Assembly (NCBI RefSeq): GCF_014529535.1
Contig: NW_023503493.1
Coordinates: 5,240,001-5,304,000, forward strand
DNA from: Bradysia coprophila
Taxonomy: Eukaryota > Arthropoda > Insecta > Diptera > Sciaridae
Direction: 5' to 3'
DNA length: 64,000 nucleotides
Shown here in pieces: positions 35,306-49,400 of the stretch. The first letter of the stretch is position 1, and each line of letters starts with the position of its first letter. Position numbers and translations under genes: made by a program. The notes below the pieces were generated by a model. It searched no databases, had not been told where the DNA came from, and worked only from the letters and a program-made list of their open reading frames with translations.

Positions 35306-38300
35306 AAAACAAGGCATCAGAACAGTCGGAGCGTTTGCTGCGACTTAGCCCCGTACGACCCGTAATCCTATTTCGTCCGTAACCATAATACGTCCGTAGC
35401 CGTAATACGCCCGGAAACCTAATACGTCTACAACCCTCTAATGCGTCTGTTACCAAAATGCAAGTCAAGTTGGGCATGGTCAAATTTACTGAAAGTGTTC
35501 ATTTTTAAAATTGCGCATAGCGCAATTACGAAAGCCCGTACGAAGTACCTTTCAAATAAAACCAACAATTTACGACATTATTTTAGAAACCCAAAATTTT
35601 TTGCCAACTTTCTATTGGGTATTCAATTATCTCTCAAATGAAACAAAAACTAGCAAAATCGGATGACATTTACTCGATTTATGTGCAAAAAACACTTAGG
35701 GCCGAGTAGCGGCCTTAGTCCAAGGGCCCAAATTTGAAACTTTTTTCGCCATCATTCTATTCGGCATTCAATTATCTCTCAAATGAAACAAAAACTAGCA
35801 AAATCGGATGAGATTTACTCGATTTATGTGCAAAAAACACTTAGGGCCGAGTAGCGGCCTTAGTCCAAGAGCCCAAATTTGAAAAATTTTTCGCCACGTT
35901 CTTTTCGGTATTCAATTACCTTCCATAAAAAACTAAATCTAGCAAAATCGGATGAGATTTACTCGATTTATGTGCAAAAAACACTTAGGGCCGAGTAGCG
36001 GCCTTAGTCCAAGGGCCCAAATTTTAAACTTTTTTCGCCACGTTCTTTTCGGTATTCAATTACCTTCCATAAAAAACTAAATCTAGCAAAATCGGATGAG
36101 ATTTACTCGATTTATGTGCAAAAAACACTTAGGGCCGAGTAGCGGCCTTTGTCCAAGGGCCCAAATTTGAAACTTTTTTTGCCATCATTCTATTCGGCAT
36201 TCAACTATCTCTCAAATGAAACAAAATCTAGCAAAATCGGATGAGATTTACTCGATTTATGTGCAAAAAACACTTAGGGCCGAGTAGCGGCCTTAGTCCA
36301 AGGGCCCAAATTTGAAACATTTTTTGCCATCATTCTATTCGGTATTCAATTATCTCTCAAATGAAACAAAATCTAGCAAAATCGGATGAGATTTACTCGA
36401 TTTATGTGCAAAAAACACTTAGGGCCGAGTAGCGGCCTTAGTGCAAGGGCCAAAATTTGAAACTTTTTTTGCCATCATTCTATTCGGCATCCAATTATCT
36501 CTCAAATGAAACAAAATCTAGCAAAATCGGATGAGATTTACTCGATTTATGTGCAAAAAACACTTAGGGCCGAGTAGCGGCCTTAGTCCAAGGGCCCAAA
36601 TTTGAAACTTTTTTTGCCATCAATCTATTCGGCATTCAATTATCTCTCAAATAAAACAAAATCTAGCAAAATCGGATGAGATTTACTCGATTTATGTGGA
36701 AAAAACACTTAGGGCCGAGTAACGACCTTTGAGTTGAGCCCTCCCAACAAGCTCGCGTTGCATCCTACACAAAAACAATGTTCAGCAACTTTGTTCTACT
36801 CGTCAATACCTTTCATTTGATAAATCACAAGCAGCCATTGCGCCCGTATTTCGGTAGATATCGTCGAAAGACTGAAAAACACCTATAGGGCCCTAGCTCT
36901 GGAAGGACCGACCCTACCATGCCCATTTTCGAACTTGACCTTACTTTTGTCGATACCAATCGGGGAAAAAAAGAATTTTGAAAAAAGGTTGTGATTTGCT
37001 CAAGCTAGAGGGGTCACAGACGGACGGACGGACGGACGGACATTTTTAGCCCCGTACGAAGTACTGGGGGCTTATAAGATTAATATGCCGTTTGTAACAC
37101 GTCGAATTGGAAGCAGACAGTAAGGGCAAAGCTTTTGGTTATGTTCATAGATGACGAATCCGCAATAAAAAAAATGTCCGTCCGTCCGTCCGTCCGTCCG
37201 TGACCCCTATAGCTTGAGCAAATCACAACCTTTTTTCAAAATTCTTTTTTTCCCCGATTGGTATCGACAAAAGTAAGGTCAAGTTCGAAAATGGGCATGG
37301 TAGGGTCGGCCCTTCCAGAGCTAGGGCCCTATAGGTGTTTTTCAGTCTTTCGACGATATCTACCGAAATACGCACGTAATAGCTGCTTGTGATATATCAA
37401 ATGAAAGGTATTGACGAGTAGAACAAAGTTGCAGAACATTGTTTTTGTGTAGGATGCAACGCGAGCTTGTTGGGAGGGCTCAAAGGTCGTTACTCGGCCC
37501 TAAGTGTTTTTTCCACATAAATCGAGTAAATCTCATCCGATTTTGCCAGATTTAGTTTTTTATGGAAGGTAATTGAATACCGAAAAGAACGTGGCGAAAA
37601 AAGTTTCAAATTTGGGCCCTTGGACTAAGGCCGCTACTCGGCCCTAAGTGTTTTTTGCACATAAATCGAGTAAATCTCATCCGATTTTGCTAGATTTTGT
37701 TTTATTTGAGAGATAATTGAATACCGAATAGAATGATGGCAAAAAATGTTTCAAATTTGGGCCCTTGGACTAGGGCCGCTACTCGGCCCTAAGTGTTTTT
37801 TGCACATAAATCGAGTAAATCTCATCCGATTTTGCTAGATTTTGTTTCATTTGAGAGATAGTTGAATGCCGAATAGAATGATGGCAAAAAAAGTTTCAAA
37901 TTTGGGCCCTTGGACTAAGGCCGCTACTCGGCCCTAAGTGTTTTTTGCACATAAATCGAGTAAATCTCATCCGATTTTGCTAGATTTAGTTTTTTATGGA
38001 AGGTAATTGAATACCGAAAAGAACGTGGCGAAAAAAGTTTAAAATTTGGGCCCTTGGACTAAGGCCGCTACTCGGCCCTAAGTGTTTTTTGCACATAAAT
38101 CGAGTAAATCTCATCCGATTTTGCTAGATTTAGTTTTTTATGGAAGGTAATTGAATACCGAAAAGAACGTGGCGAAAAATTTTTCAAATTTGGGCTCTTG
38201 GACTAAGGCCGCTACTCGGCCCTAAGTGTTTTTTGCACATAAATCGAGTAAATCTCATCCGATTTTGCTAGTTTTTGTTTCATTTGAGAGATAATTGAAC

Positions 38301-38880
38301 GCCGAATAGAATGATGGCAAAAAAAGTTTCAAATTTGCGCCCTTGGACTAAGGCCGCTACTCGGCCCTAAGTGCTTTTTGCACATAAATCGAGTAAATCT
38401 CAACCGATTTTGCTAGTTTTTGTTTTATTTGAGAGGTAATTGAATACCCAATGGAAAGTTGGCAAAAAAATTTGGGTTTATAAAATAATGTCGTAAATTG
38501 TTGGTTTTATTTGAGAGGTACTTCGTACGGGCTTTCGTAATTGCGCTATGCGCAAATTTAAAAATGAATACTTTCGGTAAATTTGACCATGCCCAACTTG
38601 ACTTGCATTTTGGTAACAGACGCATTAGAGGGTTGTAGACGTATTAGGGTTCCGGGCGTATTACGGCTACGGACGTATTATGGTTACGGACGAAATAGGA
38701 TTACGGATCGTACGGGGCTAAGTCGCAGCAAACGCTCCGACTGTTCTGATGCCTTGTTTTTATTGCGGATTCGTCATCTATGAACATAACCAAATGCTTT
38801 GCCCTTACTGTCTGCTTCCAATTCGACGTGTTACAAACGGCATATTAATCTTATAAGCCCCCAGGACTTCGTACGGGGCT
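35306..38880. mobile_element. 3.5-kb palindromic composite element with tandem-repeat arms
   Basis: Left arm 35306-37047 and right arm 37166-38760 are near-identical inverses (outer ends AAAACAAGGCATCAGAACAG / CTGTTCTGATGCCTTGTTTT). They differ in length by one tandem unit. Each arm contains 7-8 copies of an about 145-bp unit with core ACTTAGGGCCGAGTAGCGGC, and (GGAC)n tracts at the inner ends. The 118-bp spacer AGCCCCGTACGAAGTACTGG...GAATCCGCAAT recurs inverted at 38762-38880. The right arm is therefore a complete element (37048-38880) with 119-bp terminal repeats, while the left arm lacks the outer one. No transposase-like frame. Confidence 0.85.
35711..36724 (+). repeat. 145-bp tandem array, left arm
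   Basis: The GGCCTTAGTCCAAGGGCCC landmark appears at 35711, 35856, 36000, 36144, 36289, 36434 and 36579, with a diverged end at 36724: a period of 144-145 bp. The matching array in inverse orientation fills about 37490-38360. Confidence 0.92.
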
Positions 38881-40438
38881 AAAAACGCCCGGCAGAAAGT
38901 GGCAGATGATTCGGCTCCCTGTTTTAAGACGTTTAGAAGTTTCCTCAACATCTTCCATGTGTGACACAAACTTTTACGGCAAATTAAATGCATCGCACAC
39001 CGAACACCGCAGGAATCGTAATGCATTCAGCATTCGCTTACACATATTCCCTTAGATCATCTTCAAGGACGTTTGAAATGTTATCCACGTTAAAAAAAAA
39101 TCAGACAAAAGAGTGTATGAACGACACATTTAACGAAGCTTAAGAGAGGTGACATCTGAAAGTACTGTAACTTAAAGATTTATTTTCACTTTTGGTGGTT
39201 TGAATGTGGGTTGAAATTTTATACGCGAGAAAGTTCGTGGATAAGAGAGGCGAAAATTTCAGTTTCGGTGGTTTGAATGTGGTCACGTGACATAGATGTA
39301 TATATTATGTACACAAAACAAATGAAAGGATATGGCGTGGTAAATAGCGCGATATATCGCAGAAAAAAGGGTATATATGTCTGGGTTAAATCGTTTTTTT
39401 TTTTTTCAAAACGGTGTGCAGAGAGTTTCTCTTCGTCCTTAATTGGGTGTAAAAGGGAAATTATAATTCTCCATTATTCTCACTGTTTACACGATGGTTT
39501 GTGTGGTTCACGTCCATTGTTAATTGAAATAAATTCTTAAAGGATGAAGGTGTGCTGTCCTTCGGGAAACTTAAATTTTTTAAATAAAAGAAAAAGGAAA
39601 AACCTTTTCGATGTACCAGAGCATAATAAGTTTGGAAAGATTTGCGAGTGCTAGTCCTTCAAATGAAGCGAAATTAGATAACGGATGGAGGATGAACAGA
39701 CGGTGGTTCAGTTTACATACATTACGTTGAATCCATTAAAATTAATTGCCTTCTCGGTTATGTAAGCTTTTGACCGGTTTTGCAATTATTTTTTTTTATC
39801 TCGTATCCTTTGGAGAATTCCTTTGTTCGTTTGATTTGACTGGCATCCGCTCCACGAAAACCTTTTTTTTATTGTTGGCTGGTTGTGCTACATAACTCAA
39901 CGAAATAAAAAAAAAACTTCATTTTTATTCATCGTCTCTTTTCGAGGCAAAAAAGTGGAATTCTAAAAAGTTTTTTTTTTGCATTTTTTGTTCGGTGTGT
40001 GTTCCGTGAACATGAACAACATTATTCTGTTTCAGAAAGGAGGAGCGTTATATCATCATAAAAACGACGCCAGACTACACTACAACGGATAGCCTGCTAT
40101 AGGCAACAAGTTCACCAGCAAAATAACACGACATCTCGTCAGCCGAGACAACGAGTGTGATTGATGTGGCGAACATAAAACTTTTGGATTATTCAAACGT
40201 CGAATTATGTGACTGTGAAAGATGTGTACATAATGGGAATTATGGTTAATTGATGTGCTATCCGAGGGTCTTAGTCCCTTCTTTTCCGTTGACAAGTGTT
40301 AATTGATACAATTAATTATGCACAAAAATTGATGTGACTTGAAGAAGGGATGAGCTGAAAGTAGAAAATGTGATTGTGCCAAAAAAAAAAAAGAAAATTT
40401 AAAGTGAAAACGGATCAAACGAAGAAAAAAACGACAAA

Positions 40439-43400
40439 ATGAATACGACGAACGTACCACCGCCGGTTGGTCCGGTTCAGCGGAAACGATCGGAAAAGCA
40501 GCGACGATTGGGACCAGCACCGATAGCATCGTTTGAAATGTCTTTTGATGATTCAACGAACAATGAGGTTAGATCCAAAGTATGTAAAATAAAATGTCTC
40601 TCCTAAATGCATGCCAAACTGACTAATGCACGTTCGAATTCAGGGTCGGACTAGCTACGAAAAGACGCATAAAACTCCAAAAAAGGAATGATTCAGTCCA
40701 AATATGCGTCAAAACAGTAAATTTTAAGTAAAACGTGAGAGGCGCAATATGCCCGTCTTGACCATAAAACCAGTCCACCCCTGTTCGAATTGTAGTTTTG
40801 TTTAATGTTAAAAGCACATTGCAGAGTTTTTAAGATTAGTTTACACCTTTCACTCTTTAAGTGCTGCACACACATTTTTGCATGATATCAAAGATTCATG
40901 AGAACAATCTATCAACCAGAGCACATAATCCTCTTTGTTTCTTTGAGGGATGGTGTGCTAGAATAAACTTATGGTCCGAGCATACAATTTACAAACGTGT
41001 GCGCTCTCAGCATGATATATTTTATCAATTTTTTTGTTTGTAAATCCACGAAAAATGAGTTCAATAAGTAACTTTTCGCCTCGACAATTTCACACCGAAT
41101 AGGGTGGGTTGAATTTAACGTTTGGATAGTTTTTTAAACACCAGACCACTGGTTGCATTCAGAATGACCCGGAGTATTTTTTACAGATTTTAATACGTCT
41201 GTCCCATCTCCATGCCTCAAGATGGTTTTTTGATTGTTGGAATCATAAATTGACTCTGACGTGTGAGATGAAGCAATTGTTATTCATTGGAGTTCATAGC
41301 TCAATCAAATACGTCTTAAAATGACATAAGCATGAACGAACAAGATAGCCATTCGTCCTGTGTAAGTCAGTTATCGTTCCCGACCAGGTGAAAATTTTTT
41401 TGAATCGGACACACCATTTTTGTTTCCGGACGTTTATGGTGCTATCGATAGGTAATTTCAAGGTGATCATTTCGTAGAAGAAGAATTTTTTTAAAACGAC
41501 ATCTCCGGCTCGGGGCGACTCAAAGAAAATTTGAAAATTTCAAAATCATGACTTTTTCAGAAAATTTTACACCGAAATGAAACGACCCGGTCGGTTTTGA
41601 TCTAATGGTAGTTTGTAGAGAATTGACAGACGATTCTAATAAAAGTATCGTCGGGTCGAAAGGTTGTAGCTGTGAGTCAGGGTGAGGCATCAAAGTCCAA
41701 TTTTATGGTTTTGTCAATGAGCACCCCAACCGATTTTTCATTTTATTGGCTTAAAATGAAGGCTAGCACATCCCATTTAACATATCAAAAAATTGAGAGG
41801 GGGTTTTTCATTTTTTTCAAAAAATCCTAAAAAACTTTCTTGCGGGTGCCCACATTCCTGAGATTTTTTAATGGAAATGTATGGGAAGTTCTCCTAAAAA
41901 TGAAATTAATTGCTATATACTGGTTGTCTCTAGTCTACCGAACAATTATATGCACGAACAAGAAATTTAACATTTTTACTTTGTGAATGTGGACAACTTT
42001 CACTGATTTTTTCACAATCGGGAAGCTTTCTGGTCATGTCTAGCTCATCCATTGCTGGGTATAGCTTCAGTTGCTACTATATCTCATAGCCTGAGACCGC
42101 ACCTTTCCAAAAATACCAAACTTGCCCTATTCCCTATCTGGCTTGTATTCTTTACGATGTCAAATATGTTGATAAGTCGACCTACTCGAATGATTTTTGA
42201 GGAAGTTTGTTATTTCCAATTTTAACCGAAATAAAGTTACAAATTATGTCAAATAAGGTTGTTATGGACTCATTTAATGAAGTTTACACGCAAGGTGATA
42301 CATTCTGATCTGTTCGGTAGACTAGAGACAACCAGTATATAGCAATTAATTTCATTTTTAGGAGAACTTCCCATACATTTCCATTAAAAAATCTCAGGAA
42401 TGTGGGCACCCGCAAGAAAGTTTTTTAGGATTTTTTGAAAAAAATGAAAAACCCCCTCTCAATTTTTTGATATGTTAAATGGGATGTGCTAGCCTTCATT
42501 TTAAGCCAATAAAATGAAAAATCGGTTGGGGTGCTCATTGACAAAACCATAAAATTGGACTTTGATGCCTCACCCTGACTCACAGCTACAACCTTTCGAC
42601 CCGACGATACTTTTATTAGAATCGTCTGTCAATTCTCTACAAACTACCATTAGATCAAAACCGACCGGGTCGTTTCATTTCGGTGTAAAATTTTCTGAAA
42701 AAGTCATGATTTTGAAATTTTCAAATTTTCTTTGAGTCGCCCCGAGCCGGAGAGGTCGTTTTAAAAAAATTCTTCTTCTACGAAATGATCACCTTGAAAT
42801 TACCTATCGATAGCACCATAAACGTCCGGAAACAAAAATGGTGTGTCCGATTCAAAAAAAATTTCACCACCATGAGTTTTTAACCAAACATTTCAATCGT
42901 TTTGAAAATACTCGTTTGTTTTGAAGGCATAAAATTAATGTTGTCTTTGTCGTGGTAATATTACAGGGAACGTTGCGATATTTCAACATGAATTTCGTTT
43001 AGCTGTTTTTCAGCTGGTCCACTCATCCACACAAAACTGCTCATACGTCTACGGTTCTACAACTACAACGCTCATCTGTGTAACTTTTTTACCAGTATAG
43101 ACATTCTCAATGACTAAATTTCACTGACGTCTCCTGTTTTTACCAAACCGAATATACGTTAATTTTAGGCCTTGAAAACAAATCTCACCCAAGTATTTTG
43201 GAAATGATTGCGAAGAGTCTAAATGTTCGGAGTACTTTGTAAGGTTATCACAATTCAGTATATGCCTCACTCACACTATTCGGTTGATCATGATGATTTG
43301 CAGATTTTATCCACATGTAAAGTTAGATTGGTTGGTTAGAAACTCATGGTAGGGACCGGTAATTGGATTACACAGGCTAATATGCTCACGCCATTTCAAA

Positions 43401-46400
43401 ACTACATTATTAACTCTAATCAATAACAATGGTTTCAACTCACACATTCGGGAGAAATCATTCAGAGTTATATGCAACTCTACGACCACGAAAATCAAAA
43501 ATTCGTCTTGGGAAAAACGAATAAACAAAATTGTTCTGTAAAAAGAACTGCAAGTCGCTCTAAATGCAGCCAGGGATCAGAGCTTAAAAAATATATTCGA
43601 AGTTTTTATTCAACCCACCGAACCCACCCTAATGCAGCCAAGAAGTTCAACTCTATTTTTCATATAAGTGCAGAAGGGATGCTGTTGATCTCATTGCATC
43701 AGCATCATTTGTTTAAACTTTTTGGTGCATTCAATTTTCCCACAGTTGAGTGGCATTAATGTGCCACAATTTGTTTGGTTTGTAATTTTATAGAGAAAAA
43801 GACTGAAAAGGAAGAAAAGGATATGAAGAAATGAAGAAAACCAATTCTATCCTCTCTCGCTCTCTTTGCCAAACCATCTTTTACAATGTCATATCAGGGG
43901 ACATCCATAAAATGGTTCTGTTTGAAGTAGACGAAGAAGAAGAAGTGACGATGAAAAAACGTTTATTGCTTCGCCCATGACCCTTAGTTTCGTACAAATC
44001 ACTCAGTGCCAGTCTATATGTGGAAGCTGTGTGTTACACGATTTTATAATTATAGCGCACAGAGAAGAGATGAAACAGTGGGGTTGAATACACATCGTCT
44101 CTCTTCATGAACGTACGAACAAAACGAGATGCGATCAAAACGTGAAAAGAGAATAAAATATTTTGCCAGAAATTGTATTGTTGCGAGCATCCAGATAGTT
44201 CATTTGCAAATCGATTGCACACAATGTCTCATCTCTTTTCGGAAAACCCATATTGTTCGCTCTCGCTCTCTCGGAAAACATCGCATGTAATGGAGAAACC
44301 ACCCCTCATTCATATTATGAACAAAATTTTTCGTATTTTCCGACAGTGGCAATCAGTGTGGTATATTTTTCAGTGGAATTCATTTGCCGTACCGAAGAAT
44401 CATTTCTTCCTTGCAAATGTGAATCGCTCCATTTGTAAACGAATAATATTCATTCATTCATCGTTTAAGGAGTGTTTTCGCTGTGTGAAATGTTACTGAA
44501 ACGGGCCAGCAATTGTTAAATAATTCAAATGCAATTAGCTTTCGAATAAAATGTAATGAGAAAACTGGGTGCAAATTAGGTTTTCGTTCGGTTTTCTTTT
44601 TCGCTTTAATGTTGTGTGTGTGCTAACCGTGTGAACGACAGACACAAAAAAATTGTCTATCGTTTTGTACGGATTCGGTGCAGTGACTATGAACTGAACA
44701 CATTTTCCATTTTATCTAAAGAATCAAATTTCTCGCTTCACAAACAAAAAAAAAATAATTTGTAAAAATGACTTGAAATTATGTGCATGGTTCTGTTAAT
44801 AAGTTACATAACTGTTCGGCCGTATCGCTTTTCTCGAAACGTTAATTTTGTTCCGATTGGATTTTCCATTTTCTCTTCTTTTTCGAAATTTTCATTGTAG
44901 ATGGACACGGGCAATGTGCCTGAAAATCGGTTACCCGATATACGAGAAAGCGAAACACCCATCACAGTGAAACCATCTGCGGTAACGAACAACAATCTGA
45001 ACAACATGTCAACGGGACCTACTAATTTAGGAGTTCATGCACCCCGTATTGACATTAGTAGAGCGTCAAGCTCATCACAGCAGGAAGACAGTCGAGAAAG
45101 CAGTCCAGAGAATGTATTTGAACAAGTGAGTTATTATGCAAAATGGCAATATTCTATTTCTTCTTCTGAACGCTCAACCTCTATCTGCGATGTTGTAATG
45201 GCCATGAAGGTATTTCACATTGAAATCTCTGTCTCTGTAGCATGGGAAATTAAAATAATTGTCACGGGAATAATTACTTTCATGTGCGATGGATGTATTA
45301 TGAAAAGGGAAAAGTTTTATCTATTCGGACTATATTCGGACAATGCAATGTTGGAAAGGGAAAAAGAGTTTTGGATACTTTTTTCATACATGTTTCCGAC
45401 ACACTCAATTCAGATAAATCTCTTACCTGATTTCCACACACAATGGTGATATAGACGTTGATGTTGAGTAACGTTTGCATGACATCTGTCGCTCTGCGAA
45501 CGATAACGTTAATGGAATTTATTATTTAGGTCGGAAAATTTCAATTTTACTTGGAATTTATTTACGGCCATAAATATTTAATTTACCAGCGATGAAACGT
45601 GTATATAATAAATACACAGTAACCCAGTGTCTGTGATTGCGATAAGACACGATTTTCACGTAATTTTCACGGAGATGAGAAAATTACGCCAATTGGTTGA
45701 TTTCCTTGCATACCTTCGTTCAATTTCATAAACCACCTTCACCTTCTTGCTATTTATCATGGTTACGACACCACTCATTTTATGTACATTTACTGTTCAC
45801 ATTGCACACATATAGACAGTAGCGGATACTTTACAAACGCTGTCGATATTGTCAATTTGAGAGAACTGACGACAAATTGGTAATTAGTTGGGTTCTAGTA
45901 AATTTCATGGATGTAAAGTAAAGCATTGTTGTACCCAGCAGCATAGTTAATAATACGAAGAAAATGGATGTTCTTTTGGTGTTAATTTGACAATTATTGT
46001 CTAGAATGTTTAACATTAGGTCCCTCTACCCAGCATCCTCAGCACAACCCTTTTTCTTATAAAAGGGGAATCATTCTGTGATATGTCTTTGATCGTTATA
46101 TGATATGTCCTTGTCCACCTTAAGTAGACGCGACGGATTGTTGACCCTTCCGAGCCCGAAATAACTTTCAAAAATCACTCAGGCCGGAGGGCGTGTGCAC
46201 AGACAAAAATTGAATTAAAAATATTTTTTGGGTGAGAAATGAATTTTATTGCCTACCCCTTGCGAAAGTTGACCATTAGCAGTTTTCTCTCTGTGAAAAT
46301 GATGTGGAATATTTTCGGTTCATTTTACGTGAATTCATTTGCAATATTCAAATTTTAGCTACGTGCTTCATCAACGCACTTCAAGCAAAAGGGCTTTAAG

Positions 46401-49400
46401 TGACAGCTGTCAAATAGAGAACTATTTTGTTTGAAAAATGTTTTTTTCAAGTGCCAAAATTTTTTTGATACACTGTCCCGTCTATATAGAGTACAACTCA
46501 TGCTTGAAGTGCGTTGGCTTCATTCATTCGGCAACAACGTTGTGATACTTTGTGTGTTTTAGAGTAACATGCATCGGCAACTGTTTCTCGAAAAGTTGAG
46601 CTGTATAAGTCTCCTTTAAATCGCATAAACAAACTCTTGAAATTGTCGGAAAAGAAATAGTCACTGAAGCTAGTGGTTTTAAAAACACACGGGTGAGTTT
46701 GCGAGTATCAGAAAATGAAAATCATGAAAAAGAATTACTTTCGCAGCATCTAATGTAATCTACTATTCCTTATCAAAGAACCCATCTTCAGTTTCCCACT
46801 CCGTTCTTAATTTAACACAAAAATCTGCTTCTAATTTTGTTTAACCAGATTCAACCAGACATGAACCAGTGACTATTTTTGGGGCAACATTTTCTCATGT
46901 TTCCTCGATTTTGAATCAAATTTTCCTTAATTTTTCCGAAAAACTTCTTTGTGAAATTTTTGAAAATTTGTAGGAAAGTTCGGCAAAATGTGAGAAAAAC
47001 GAGGAAAATGTTTTTCCAAAAAAAGTCACTGACATGACCACAATAAAACTTCGAAATCAAAAAGTGTTATGAATCCGAATGACTTCTACAAGTAAAAGGT
47101 CGAGTCTTTCAGGAATATAAGCAATTTGTCCGGAAAATCTGTTGTATAGTAATAAAATTCTCGTTTATGTAAGCCGTGAGGTTGTGCACAGTCGTTAAAT
47201 TCTAAACAGTAAGCGTTACAACCATATAACGATTAAAGTGTCGCTTCGGGTTCGATGTAACATTGCCCTATGTAATGGACCACGAAAAGCCTGAGACTCA
47301 GCAGACCGCTTATTTTTGTCATTTTACTCAACTAGGTCCCACCTGTTGGGTGGGTCAGATCCCTTGACTGTTTGTCTGAGCTTTTCAATAGTATTTTTAT
47401 TGACAATGATTTATTGATTTTTTTCAATGAAATGTAATTTTGTATAATATAAAATGCCCCGATAAAAAATGGCGTGTGTTTGTTTACAATAAAATTTAAA
47501 CTCGTGTGAATTGCAGCCCTCGGCTTCGCTCTGGCCGCAAACTTCACACTCATTAATTTTGGTTCTGTTTATTCGGTTTTGTTTACAAGGCAAAATCAAA
47601 TAACAAGACTCCAGATCGTTTTAACAAAGAGTAGAAAAGGCTTCTTTTGTGAACTACTCCCACATTGTTGAACCAATCCGTTGAGATTACTTCAGTTATC
47701 GTGTTAACCAAGAGTAGAATAGGCTTCTATTGAGAATTACTCACAAAAACATATTCAGAAGAAGAACTACTAGAACGGTCTAATAATTCTCTCATTGAAG
47801 ATTTAATTCTGGTTAGTTTCATCGAAAATCTTCGAACCTCGCTTCGCTCTGGCCACAAACTTCACACTCGTGAATTTTTGTTCTATTTATTCGGTTTTGT
47901 TTAAAGGGCAAAGTCACATAACAAGAGAAATGCTATTGAAATAGATACAAAAATTCTGTTAGCAACATAATCTATCTTGGAACCTCAGGAATCAATTCCA
48001 TTCTCCACCAAACATTTTTTTTAAATCGGTTGAGAATTACTCTAGTTTTTGTGTTAACAAAAAGATCTTTCAAACCATGTATTGCAGGGCCTATTTTCGA
48101 TAACTTAAATTCTCTAAATTATCAAAAAATTCTCTAAATTCTCGAAAAATTATCCAAATTCTCTAAAATTAAACTCGGTAATTTCGATAATTTTTCGACA
48201 ATTTAGAGAATTTTTTGATAATTTAGAGAATTTAAGTTATCGAAAATAGGCCCTGATGTATTGTATATGTCCATCCCAGACGAAATGGGCCCAATTTTGA
48301 TAGGTGGATTGATTTTCAAAAGAATCCCTCTTCATATCACCCGAAAATTGGGCTCTGTATTTTTTGTGGTCCGACACATTACCTTCACACTGAAGTTCTT
48401 TGGACGAATCGGGTTACAGGGTAGTCCAAAATAATCGGTCGGTTAATAATTCCGTCGATGATAAAGTTAAAATACGTTCCATTCCATCACGATTCTCATG
48501 AATGCTCTAATCAATTCACATAAATTGTGTTATTTAACATAATGCCTACAACTACCTACCACTGTAGATTTACATCATTCACCTTACAACCCTCCCTCCG
48601 ATCAATAAATACTAAATGTTCCAAATATTTGTCCACAATATAAATATTACATTTGTGTGAATTGAAAAGCAGATATTCTCCAGATCTTATAATAATGTCT
48701 ATCACGGAATCGGTGATGAAGGAAAGGCGGATAAAAGCAAAAATTGAGCGTGCTTAGAATATATGTTTCAGTAAGAGACATATCAACTAGTTCTTTGTTT
48801 ATGCTTTACACACATGACTTAATTTTCTTTTGTCGTGACGTTGCTTTCTATATTCGTTCTTTTTGGGTTTGCGGTAAACGGCAACAGAAAAGAGGAAGAA
48901 AAGAAAAGAAAAACTTTTCGCTGTTTTCCACCATGGTATTGATGGAAAATAAGTCATCGGATATTATGTGTCGAAACAGAGACCTAGTTTTCATGGCTGA
49001 GTACGTTGCTATTGTGCATTATTTTTCGCAAAAAAAATGATGTTCACGTTTTGCAACCGACAGAAAAGCCATTCTTCGATTAGAAAGTTTTCTGTACGTG
49101 AAAAGTTTTGCCTTACCGCTACAGAGATGTGATTAAACTCTTCTCCGAAGATCAGGTATACTGCGGAGTATATTAAGAAAATTGTTGTAACATTACGTAT
49201 AACGTACGACACTCGCACCCACTATAGTTAGAGTTACAAAGAGAAAAATGAATCTTTCAGCTCGTGCACAATTATCAATACTAGCAGATATGTTCTTTGG
49301 TACATTATTTAGTTGTGTAGGCAGCGGTGGTGTCTAGATTGAAAATGAACAAGTGAGTCATTAAATGGGATTATTTTGAGGTCGGTGGCTCTTGATTTTT

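Larger units (their letters stand above)
28386..40438. other. 12-kb gene-free, repeat-dense interval
   Basis: Between the receptor gene (-) and the disordered-protein gene (+), so both promoters may lie at its ends. It is filled with inverted-repeat elements listed separately, a (CA)n tract at 33752-33774 and direct repeats at 33395-33670. AT-rich unique-looking DNA lies at 31000-32600 and 39000-40400. No exon could be supported. Confidence 0.6.

Noticed and set aside
35711..36724. CRISPR-like regular repeats
   Set aside because: The 145-bp units are contiguous and near-identical throughout, with no short repeat plus unique spacer pattern; this is a tandem array in a eukaryotic genome.
35301..38783. 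Matching 60-66 residue frames at both ends of the palindrome
   Set aside because: They are inverted copies of the same repeat, full of CGTAATAC-type simple sequence; no protein-family signal.
43472..44499. Frames of 60-108 residues in intron 1 of the Ser/Thr-rich gene
   Set aside because: No recognisable content, and splicing from 40579 to 44901 is in phase without them.
48744..49218. 98- and 69-residue frames in intron 2
   Set aside because: No motif, no splice borders, composition like the surrounding AT-rich intron.
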